NCBI GenBank assembly: GCA_016649475.1
Contig: JAENXP010000065.1
Coordinates: 1-8,712, forward strand
Length of the DNA: 8,712 bases
Direction: 5' to 3'
DNA from: Burkholderiales bacterium
Lineage (GTDB): Bacteria; Pseudomonadota; Gammaproteobacteria; Burkholderiales; SG8-39
Positions 1 to 5,927 of this stretch are shown piece by piece. The notes beneath the pieces were generated by a model. The model was not told where the DNA came from. It did no database searches and saw nothing but the letters and a program-made list of their open reading frames with translations. Each line of letters starts with the position of its first letter. The first letter of the stretch is position 1. The position numbers and the translations under genes were made by a program.

Positions 1-404
1 CCGCGTTTTTCGCGGTGCAGTGGCTGGGCGCCGCCTACCTGGCCTGGCTGGGAGCAAGGTTGCTGTTCGCCAAACCCGGCGCCGCGCCGGTGCTGCGGAT
101 TCAGCCCCACCATTATCTGCGCCAAGCGCTCATGATCACCCTGCCCAATCCGAAGGCGATCGTGTTCTACATGGCGTTTTTTCCGCTGTTCGTCGATCCG
201 GCACGGCATCAAGGCATCGCCACTTTCGCCTTCATGGCGGCGACCATTGCAGTGCTGACCTTTTTTTACGGACTGTGCGCGGTGCTGCTTACCCACTATC
301 TGGCCGAGCGCCTGCGTGCCAATCCTCTGATATCACGTTCCATGGAAAAGCTCGCCGGCCTGTTCCTGATCGGCTTTGGCGTCCGCCTCGCCCTGAGCCG
401 CTGA
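1..404 (+). CDS. LysE/RhtB-family amino-acid exporter, 3' part
   Basis: This is the C-terminal 133 residues of an inner-membrane exporter of the LysE/RhtB family, whose members pump out amino acids or related small molecules. The reading frame is open to the left edge (codons from base 3, AFFAVQWLGAAYL), so the N-terminal part, probably about 70 residues, lies outside the window; family members are about 205 residues. Visible are a hydrophobic segment with the typical GAAYLAWLGARLL pattern, the conserved LPNPKAIVFYMAFFPLFVDP block, a further hydrophobic stretch (FAFMAATIAVLTFFYG) and a last C-terminal helix (LAGLFLIGFGVRLAL). It ends with TGA at 402-404 and converges on the dehydrogenase gene 8 bp away. 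The GTG at base 15 is in frame but lies inside a transmembrane segment, so it is not the real start. The substrate cannot be told. Confidence 0.88.
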   Translation, partial: AFFAVQWLGAAYLAWLGARLLFAKPGAAPVLRIQPHHYLRQALMITLPNPKAIVFYMAFFPLFVDPARHQGIATFAFMAATIAVLTFFYGLCAVLLTHYLAERLRANPLISRSMEKLAGLFLIGFGVRLALSR

Positions 405-412
405 GCGCGGAA

Positions 413-1252
413 CTAGGTTTTGCGCAGCAGCGCCGCCTTCACCTCGGCCAGCGCAGGCGGTTTGCCCGCGTCCTTGAAGCCTTCCAGCCTGCGATAGATG
501 TCGGCAGCGGCCAGATGAAAACCCGAAGGCAGGCCCGCCGCTTCGAAATTCGCTGCGATTTCTTCCATTTCGGCGATCCAGCGCCAGGCCTTGCGTGCGC
601 TCACCGTGACCATTTCGGAGCGCTTCGGTATGTCGGGCAGCGAAATCTTCCATTCGTCCAGCAGTGCCGCATCGACGCCCTCGTGCTGCGCCAGTGCGCG
701 TATGCCCGCGAGCAGGGCGGTCGCGCCCTTGTTCCAGGCGGCGTAGCAGACCTTGAGCGCGGAGGCCGAGCCCACCGGCCCATCGAGTGCGATCGCCTGC
801 ATGATGCCGCCCGCGAACAGCGGTGCGATCTCTGCGGCGCGGTCGCCGCAAAGATAGAGCCGGACGCTGGCGCCCGGTACGGGCGGCGGACCGATGATGC
901 CGGCGTCGACATAGCTCGCGCCTGCCGCCGCGACCACCCGCCCCAGCGCGCGCGTGGTCTCGGCCGAGACCGCATTGGCATCGATATAGACACCGCCGAA
1001 CGCGCACGCCGCCACCGCGCGCGCGAGTTCCATCGCCGCATGGGGTGGACAGACGGAGAACACGACGTCGGCCGCGTGCACGGCTTGCGCCAGCGTCGCC
1101 GCTTCTTCGAGGCCGCAGCTCCCGGCGCGCCGGCGCGTCGCGGCGCTGCGGCCGGCTGAAACCCACACCACCCTGTGTCCACTCGCCACCAGTCCGGCGC
1201 CGATGGCGGCGCCCATCTCGCCCGGATGCAATACGGCTATGGTTTTTTTCAA
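413..1252 (-). CDS. NAD(P)-dependent dehydrogenase, 6-phosphogluconate/3-hydroxyisobutyrate dehydrogenase-like (DUF1932 type)
   Basis: A 279-residue protein of the beta-hydroxyacid dehydrogenase superfamily. The N-terminal Rossmann domain opens with IAVLHPGEMGAAIGAGL (residues 5-21), a variant of the GxGxMG loop used by the branch whose C-terminal domain is DUF1932. Next come SVCPPHAAMELA (66-77), the DANAVSAET block (91-99, at the place of the usual STisP motif), DAGIIGPPP (116-124, at the place of DAPVSGG) and ASALKVCYAAWNKG (163-176). Lys167 aligns with the catalytic lysine of the superfamily, while the Asn usual four residues later is Ala171. The C-terminal part is helical. The start is TTG (1250-1252), supported by GGGAG 9 nt upstream and by the family-typical beginning; no ATG fits. 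It likely oxidises or reduces a beta-hydroxy acid, but the substrate is unknown. It lies 135 bp downstream of the BON lipoprotein gene on the same strand and may have its own promoter. Confidence 0.87.
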   Translation of the reverse strand: MKKTIAVLHPGEMGAAIGAGLVASGHRVVWVSAGRSAATRRRAGSCGLEEAATLAQAVHAADVVFSVCPPHAAMELARAVAACAFGGVYIDANAVSAETTRALGRVVAAAGASYVDAGIIGPPPVPGASVRLYLCGDRAAEIAPLFAGGIMQAIALDGPVGSASALKVCYAAWNKGATALLAGIRALAQHEGVDAALLDEWKISLPDIPKRSEMVTVSARKAWRWIAEMEEIAANFEAAGLPSGFHLAAADIYRRLEGFKDAGKPPALAEVKAALLRKT

Positions 1253-1261
1253 AGCGAACTA

Positions 1262-1266
1262 CTCCC
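1262..1266 (-). promoter_or_regulatory. Ribosome binding site supporting a TTG start
   Basis: On the minus strand GGGAG lies 9 nt before the TTG at 1252. It is the only Shine-Dalgarno-like stretch near the beginning of the dehydrogenase frame and supports this non-ATG start. Confidence 0.5.
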
Positions 1267-1313
1267 GCAGCGACTTAGGGTAACAATACGAGAGGATAAC
1301 TCCGCTCGTGCGC

Positions 1314-1326
1314 CCCTGGATCAGGG
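1314..1326. repeat. 13-bp inverted repeat in the 135-bp gap upstream of the dehydrogenase gene
   Basis: CCCTG and CAGGG are perfect 5-bp arms around GAT, about 60 bp upstream of the dehydrogenase TTG. The gap 1253-1387 holds no other clear signal; a TATTGT-like -10 can be found on the minus strand but without a convincing -35. The repeat could be a small operator or chance. Confidence 0.25.
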
Positions 1327-1387
1327 ACCACTTCGGCAATTCTCAAATGGCCTCCAATGAAAAGCTCGGCCCCGGCTTTCGCGGCGG

Positions 1388-1840
1388 CTAGGAACCCCTC
1401 ACCAGCAGCAGCTTATTATTCACCGACACCACGCCCGGCACCCTGGCGGCGGCCTTTTCCGCTTTGTGGCGCTGCTCTTCGTTGTCCGCGGTCCCGTACA
1501 GGGTCACCGCGTTGCCGGACGCGCGCACGTCCATCGGCAGGTTTTCCAGACCGGGAACGGCCACGATCGCAGCCTTGGTCTTGGCTGCCAAGGCACTGTC
1601 TGCGGCCTCCTTCGCGTGGGCGGCCCGCTGCGCCGGATCGGTTGCGCGCGCATTTTCCTCGGCCTTTTTCTGTTCCGCCGCTGCAGCCTGTAGTGCCTGC
1701 TGCGCGGCCGCGCTCCCGGGTTTCGCCAAGGCAGTCTCCACTGCGGGCTTGTCCCCGCAGCCGCCGAGCGACAATACCAGCGCCGCCGCTGCGGCGGCGC
1801 AGATCCCCCGGCGATCCGGCTTTCGATAGTCAGGCTTCAT
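1388..1840 (-). CDS. BON-domain lipoprotein
   Basis: A 150-residue envelope protein. The N-terminus has basic residues (5-11), a hydrophobic Ala/Leu run (14-25) and a lipobox LGGC ending at Cys28, so it should be lipidated. Gly at +2 rather than Asp argues against inner-membrane retention. Residues 31-90 form an Ala/Gln/Glu/Lys-rich, probably helical linker. The C-terminal part, about 82-147, matches a single BON domain: AALAAKTK-like helix, VPGLENLPMDVRASGNAVTLYGTA strand-turn-strand, a second helix (EEQRHKAEKAAARV) and the closing PGVVSVNNKLLL strand. BON domains occur in envelope-stress and phospholipid-binding proteins such as OsmY and BamE-independent lipoproteins; they are not catalytic. 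ATG at 1838-1840 is preceded by GGGAGG with 8 nt spacing. It starts 30 bp after the lyase stop on the same strand, so the two are probably co-transcribed, though a functional link is not obvious. Confidence 0.85.
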   Translation of the reverse strand: MKPDYRKPDRRGICAAAAAALVLSLGGCGDKPAVETALAKPGSAAAQQALQAAAAEQKKAEENARATDPAQRAAHAKEAADSALAAKTKAAIVAVPGLENLPMDVRASGNAVTLYGTADNEEQRHKAEKAAARVPGVVSVNNKLLLVRGS

Positions 1841-1846
1841 GCTCTG

Positions 1847-1854
1847 TTCCTCCC
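1847..1854 (-). promoter_or_regulatory. Ribosome binding site of the BON lipoprotein gene
   Basis: GGGAGGAA on the minus strand; its GGAGG core is 8 nt before the ATG at 1840. It lies inside the 30-bp gap after the lyase stop codon and shows that the BON gene is translated independently. Confidence 0.6.
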
Positions 1855-1870
1855 TGTGATGGACTCGAAT

Positions 1871-2866
1871 TTATTCTGCCGCGCTTTTCTCCAACATGCC
1901 AAGGTTCCGAACATCATCGTTCGCGCCGCCGTCTGCAGCGAGCAGCCCTGCGGCGATGAGCGCCAGTCTTATGCGCTGGATCTCTGCGCTGGAGAGCTTC
2001 ACCAGCGGCGGGCGCACGGCCGCGCAACGCAGCTTGCCCAGCAGAACCAGGGCTTCCTTCATCCGGTTGTGCATGTCTGCGCGCGGCTCGGCATAGAACA
2101 CCGTGGAGGTGGCGCGTATGCGGGTGTTGAGCGCGCGCGCGCTCACCAGGTCGTCGGTCCTGATGGCGCGGTACAGACGCGCCTGCAGATCGGCGATGAC
2201 GCTGCCGCTGCCGGAGAGCAATCCGTTGCAGCCCATTACCAGGGAACTGAACAGCCAGGCGCTGTGGGTCGAGAGCACGTTCACGGGGCGCGGCAGGGCC
2301 TGCAGGCTGCGGATATGCTGCTCGTGCAGTTCCGGACTCGCGCAGCCGTCCTTGATCGCGCGCACGCTCGGCACCGCGTCCACGATCTTGAGCAGCGTCG
2401 CAAGCGGGTAGCCCATGCCGCCCGCGAGCGGATACTGGAACAAGACCAGCGGCAGGTCGGTGACCTCCGCGATGCGGCGAAAATGCTCCACTGCCATTTC
2501 CGGCCGCTGACCGTTGCGAAACACGTTGGGGGGGAACACCAGCAGGCCGGAGGCGCCGGCCTCTGCCGCCATGCGCGCTATGCGCTGCGCCTCGATGCTG
2601 CCGTCGGCATAGATGCCGTTGATTATGGGCAGGCGCCCTCCTACCGCGTCGAGCCCCAGTTCGAGCACCTCCCGCTGCTCATCGAAGCTGCAGGAGGATA
2701 CTTCGGTCGAATGCGCGTTGAGCGTAAGTGCGGTGACGCCGTCCACGCCGCCGACATCCAGCAGGTGGCGCCTGAACGCTTGCGCGTCGATGGAGCAGTC
2801 TTCCTTGAACGGCAGAAGAACGGCGGGAATGACGCCCTCGGGCACATAGTTCTTGAAGCGTGGCAT
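1871..2866 (-). CDS. Dihydrodipicolinate synthase (DapA)/N-acetylneuraminate lyase family protein
   Basis: A 331-residue TIM-barrel class I aldolase-type enzyme. The Schiff-base lysine is Lys172 in VRAIKDG and the conserved barrel tyrosine is Tyr145 in LVLFQYPLAGG. The N-terminal strand GVIPAVLLPFKEDCSID (11-27) and GVDGVTALTLNAHSTEVSSCS (40-60) are also family-typical. The GTTGE signature of true DapA is replaced by NAHSTE (50-55), so the pair of threonines that forms the proton relay and binds pyruvate in DapA is not kept. This makes lysine biosynthesis unlikely and points to a catabolic lyase, dehydratase or hydrolase acting on another oxo-acid. It has about 30 residues more than DapA, mostly a C-terminal extension. 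The ATG at 2866 is chosen because GGAGGAG stands 5 nt upstream and family proteins begin here; the frame is open 40 codons further up but without a ribosome site. It is the first gene of a leftward unit, divergent from the flavoenzyme gene. Confidence 0.88.
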   Translation of the reverse strand: MPRFKNYVPEGVIPAVLLPFKEDCSIDAQAFRRHLLDVGGVDGVTALTLNAHSTEVSSCSFDEQREVLELGLDAVGGRLPIINGIYADGSIEAQRIARMAAEAGASGLLVFPPNVFRNGQRPEMAVEHFRRIAEVTDLPLVLFQYPLAGGMGYPLATLLKIVDAVPSVRAIKDGCASPELHEQHIRSLQALPRPVNVLSTHSAWLFSSLVMGCNGLLSGSGSVIADLQARLYRAIRTDDLVSARALNTRIRATSTVFYAEPRADMHNRMKEALVLLGKLRCAAVRPPLVKLSSAEIQRIRLALIAAGLLAADGGANDDVRNLGMLEKSAAE

Positions 2867-2871
2867 ATCGA

Positions 2872-2878
2872 CTCCTCC
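2872..2878 (-). promoter_or_regulatory. Strong ribosome binding site that fixes the lyase start
   Basis: GGAGGAG on the minus strand, 5 nt before the ATG at 2866. It decides for this start over the possible ATG at 2986, whose extra 40 residues show no family similarity. Confidence 0.65.
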
Positions 2879-2897
2879 ATAGGCAATCCGGACGGCC

Positions 2898-2916
2898 GCA
2901 GGCAGCTGACGCCTGC
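2898..2916. repeat. Inverted repeat in the lyase leader
   Basis: GCAGGC and GCCTGC are perfect 6-bp arms around 7 nt. If transcription begins near 2938, it would form a small hairpin in the 5' untranslated region of the lyase mRNA, 20 bp upstream of its ribosome site. No known riboswitch was recognised. Confidence 0.3.
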
Positions 2917-2938
2917 ACATGCGCTCCGGTTCTTGATT

Positions 2939-2960
2939 TGTCGCATTCTCTGCCGCGACA
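2939..2960. repeat. Inverted repeat spanning the lyase -10 region, candidate operator
   Basis: TGTCGC (2939-2944) and GCGACA (2955-2960) are perfect 6-bp arms around 10 nt. The spacer contains the candidate -10 hexamer of the lyase promoter, which is where a repressor dimer would block transcription. No regulator gene lies in the window. Confidence 0.35.
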
Positions 2961-2974
2961 CCGCGCAACGTCAA
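2945..2974 (-). promoter_or_regulatory. Candidate sigma70 promoter for the lyase gene
   Basis: On the minus strand TTGACG (bases 2974-2969, five of six to consensus) and GAGAAT (2950-2945, four of six) are 18 bp apart. Transcription would begin near 2938, leaving a leader of about 70 nt. Read by eye only. Confidence 0.35.
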
Positions 2975-2983
2975 CAGGCAACT

Positions 2984-3004
2984 CACGCGTCTGCGCCACG
3001 CGTG
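2984..3004. repeat. Tandem CACGCGT boxes in the divergent region
   Basis: CACGCGT occurs at 2984-2990 and again at 2997-3003, 13 bp from start to start. Each contains the palindrome ACGCGT, and the second is the 8-bp palindrome CACGCGTG. They lie between the two divergent candidate promoters. In GC-rich DNA chance is possible. Confidence 0.25.
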
Positions 3005-3033
3005 TCCAATTCTCGCGCCGCAATCCCTAAATG

Positions 3034-3043
3034 CACAATGCCA

Positions 3044-3049
<6 letters not shown>
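3034..3049. repeat. Imperfect inverted repeat near the flavoenzyme promoter
   Basis: CAATG, C, CATTG at 3036-3046 is a perfect 5-bp-arm repeat. With one unpaired G, the outer CAC and GTG also pair. It overlaps the candidate -35 of the flavoenzyme gene in a notably AT-rich patch and could be an operator. Confidence 0.25.
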
Positions 3050-4088
<1,039 letters not shown>

Positions 4089-4138
4089 TCACGCCTGGAT
4101 CCGTCCTGCGCTGCGGCGGCCCCCAGGCTGCATCATCG

Positions 4139-4498
4139 TCACACCGGCGAGCGCAGCAGCCTGCGCGGCACTTCCACCGGCAGGCTCAACAGGCGAAACG
4201 AATTGGTCTTGCCGTGGCCGTCGAGGTTGAGGCTGCCGTTCACCCCGCCCTCGAGCACGTCGTCGATGACGAAGTTGAACGCGTGCAATAGCGGCAGGTC
4301 GTAGCGCGTCACCTTCGCCGCGCGCCGGTGCGCGAACAGCGCCAGCACGCGCTCCGGCGTCAGCTGTGCGGCGAGCAGCGCGTAGGCCTCGGACTCGTAC
4401 GGAATCACGCTCACGTTGAGGCGGTTGCCCTTGTCGCCGGCGCGGCCGTGCGCGACGGCATGCAGCGGCACGGTGACGAGTTCGTCCGGGTCTTTCAT
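4139..4498 (-). CDS. Small AtuA C-terminal-domain-like protein
   Basis: A 119-residue protein that resembles the C-terminal ferredoxin-fold-like domain of AtuA (acyclic terpene utilisation) proteins, here as a separate gene. The family signature is clear: LHAVAHGRAGDKGNRLNVSV (12-31), a central Leu-rich helix with LTPERVLALF (46-55), VTRYDLPLLHAFNFVIDDVL (63-82) and EGGVNGSLNLDGHGK (83-97). There is no signal peptide or membrane segment. Its ATG (4498-4496) shares one base with the TGA of the upstream AtuA-like gene (TGATG), and GGAGAG lies 8 nt before it within that gene. Translational coupling and an equimolar complex with the upstream protein are therefore likely (inference). The biochemical role of this domain is not known to me. 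Stop TGA at 4141-4139. Confidence 0.82.
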   Translation of the reverse strand: MKDPDELVTVPLHAVAHGRAGDKGNRLNVSVIPYESEAYALLAAQLTPERVLALFAHRRAAKVTRYDLPLLHAFNFVIDDVLEGGVNGSLNLDGHGKTNSFRLLSLPVEVPRRLLRSPV

Positions 4499-5868
4499 CA
4501 GCGCCACTCTCCGGCCGGTTTCACACTCACGCGCGGGCTCACGCTCGCGCGCGGCACCAGATACGATTGCGTGCGTATGCGCTGCGTGGTGCGCCAGCGC
4601 GCGCCGCCCGAGCCGGCGGGCCCGCAGCACAGCAGCGCGAGCACTTCCCGCGCCGCCTGGTCGACTGTGTCGTGTTCGGCCGCCGCTACCGCCAGGCGCA
4701 CGCGGATGTCGCCAGGCTCGGGGCCGGTGTAGGAACGCCACAGCGTGCCGCTGTCGTCGTCGTGCACGCTGGCAATTCCGATGAGATCGACGCGGGAATG
4801 CACTTTCAGCTTGCGCCGGCGCAGCCGCTCGAGCAGCACTTCGGCGATGCTTTTCGCGCGCGCGAGGCAGTTGGGCCCGGCGACGGAGATTTCGCCCTCG
4901 CCCAGCCAGCCGCCTTCGAAACACACCGTGGCCTTCAAACGTTCGGGTGCCGGCTTGCCGCGCACCCCCAGCACTTCGACCCGATCGGCGCCGGCCTGGC
5001 GCAGGCTGACGCCGGAAAAATCCAGCGTCACATCCGGCGTGATGTAGTTGGCCGGATCGTGCACTTCGTAGATCAGCTGCTCCTTCACCACCTGCAGGTT
5101 GACCACTCCGCCGGTGTTATCGGCCTTGGTGATGACGATGCGACCGTCCGCGCTCACTTCGGCGATCGGGAAGCCGATGTTCGCCGGGTCGGGGATGTCC
5201 TTGAAACCGGGGTCGTAATAGACGCCGCCGGTGACCTGCGAGCCGCATTCGAGCAGATGTCCCACGGCCGATCCGAGCGCGAGCTTCGCCCAGTCGTCCT
5301 CGGCCCAGCCGTAATGGTGGATCAGCGGCGCAAGCGCAAGCGAGGGATCGCCGCAGCGCCCGGTGATTACAATTTGTGCGCCCGAGCGCAGCGCCGCGAC
5401 GATGGGCTGCGCCGACAGATAGGCGTTGGCGGAGACGATTTCGCTGCCGCCCTGGTCTAGCGTGGCGTCGGCCTCGTACACTTCGAGCTGCGCAATATCG
5501 ATGCTCGCGGCGAGATCGTCACCCTCGACCACGCCGATGCGCAATGCGCCGAGCCCGACACGCTCGGCCAGGCGCGCGATCGCGCGCGCCGCGCCCGCCG
5601 GGTTGGCCGCACCGAAATTGCCGATGATGCTGATGCCATTGCGCGCGCACTTCTCCAGGATCGGCTCGAGCAGGCGCTCGAGCATGGGCTCGTAGCCGCG
5701 CGCGGGATCGCGCCGCTTCTCCAGTTGCGCCAGCGCGACGGTGCGCTCACCCAGCACCTCGAAAAACATCGCCGCCGGCCCGCCGCGCGCGATCAGCGTG
5801 TCCACCACCGGGCCTGGAGCGTCGATGCGGTCGCCGGAGAAGCCGGCGCCATTGCCTATGCGAAACAT
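4498..5868 (-). CDS. AtuA-family (DUF1446) protein
   Basis: A 456-residue protein of the DUF1446 family, named after AtuA from the acyclic terpene (citronellol/geraniol) utilisation cluster of Pseudomonas; the reaction catalysed is unknown. Family blocks: FRIGNGAGFSGDRIDAP at the N-terminus, FEVLGERTVALAQLEKRRDPARGYE (36-60), GNFGAANPAGAARA (83-96), VVEGDDL (113-119), ITGRCGDPSLALAPLIHHYGW (168-188), HLLECGSQVTGGVYYDPGFKD (204-224) and KADNTGGVVN (248-257). No signal peptide is seen. Full-length AtuA is about 590 residues; here the last domain is encoded by the overlapping next gene. I start at the ATG at 5868 because relatives begin right before the RIG motif. The frame also allows a TTG at 5904 (12 more residues). 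Neither start has a good ribosome site, and an in-frame stop lies just above 5904. It lies 59 bp after the glgP stop on the same strand with no terminator between, so it may be read from the glgP transcript. No acyl-CoA carboxylase or other terpene genes are visible. Confidence 0.83.
   Translation of the reverse strand: MFRIGNGAGFSGDRIDAPGPVVDTLIARGGPAAMFFEVLGERTVALAQLEKRRDPARGYEPMLERLLEPILEKCARNGISIIGNFGAANPAGAARAIARLAERVGLGALRIGVVEGDDLAASIDIAQLEVYEADATLDQGGSEIVSANAYLSAQPIVAALRSGAQIVITGRCGDPSLALAPLIHHYGWAEDDWAKLALGSAVGHLLECGSQVTGGVYYDPGFKDIPDPANIGFPIAEVSADGRIVITKADNTGGVVNLQVVKEQLIYEVHDPANYITPDVTLDFSGVSLRQAGADRVEVLGVRGKPAPERLKATVCFEGGWLGEGEISVAGPNCLARAKSIAEVLLERLRRRKLKVHSRVDLIGIASVHDDDSGTLWRSYTGPEPGDIRVRLAVAAAEHDTVDQAAREVLALLCCGPAGSGGARWRTTQRIRTQSYLVPRASVSPRVSVKPAGEWR
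4507..4512 (-). promoter_or_regulatory. Ribosome binding site of the small AtuA-domain gene
   Basis: GGAGAG on the minus strand, 8 nt before the ATG at 4498, lying inside the 3' end of the AtuA-like gene. Together with the TGATG stop/start overlap it supports the small gene as a real, coupled coding unit. Confidence 0.5.
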
Positions 5869-5927
5869 GGTCGTGAGGGTGCGCGAGCGCGCATGGTCTG
5901 TCAAGGAGCGTCAGTCCAAGAGGCGCG

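Noticed and set aside
398..410. CCGC/GCGG hairpin at the exporter/dehydrogenase junction as a bidirectional terminator
   Set aside because: The 4-bp stem overlaps the stop codon and lacks an adjacent T-run.
20..1159. 379-codon open frame on the plus strand
   Set aside because: It overlaps the exporter in another frame and lies antisense to the dehydrogenase; the Arg/Ala-rich product is typical of a shadow frame in GC-rich DNA.
1361..1379. Stem AAAGC/GCTTT after the BON gene as a terminator
   Set aside because: The stem is only 5 bp with a 9-nt loop and is followed by just four T on the minus strand; too weak to call.
2867..2986. 40-residue N-terminal extension of the lyase
   Set aside because: It has no family similarity and no ribosome site, and it would cover the candidate promoter and operator; GGAGGAG stands right before the ATG at 2866.
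4093..4128. GCCTGG/CCAGGC repeat between the convergent flavoenzyme and AtuA-domain genes as a terminator
   Set aside because: The arms are 6 bp with a 24-nt spacer and there is no T-run on either strand.
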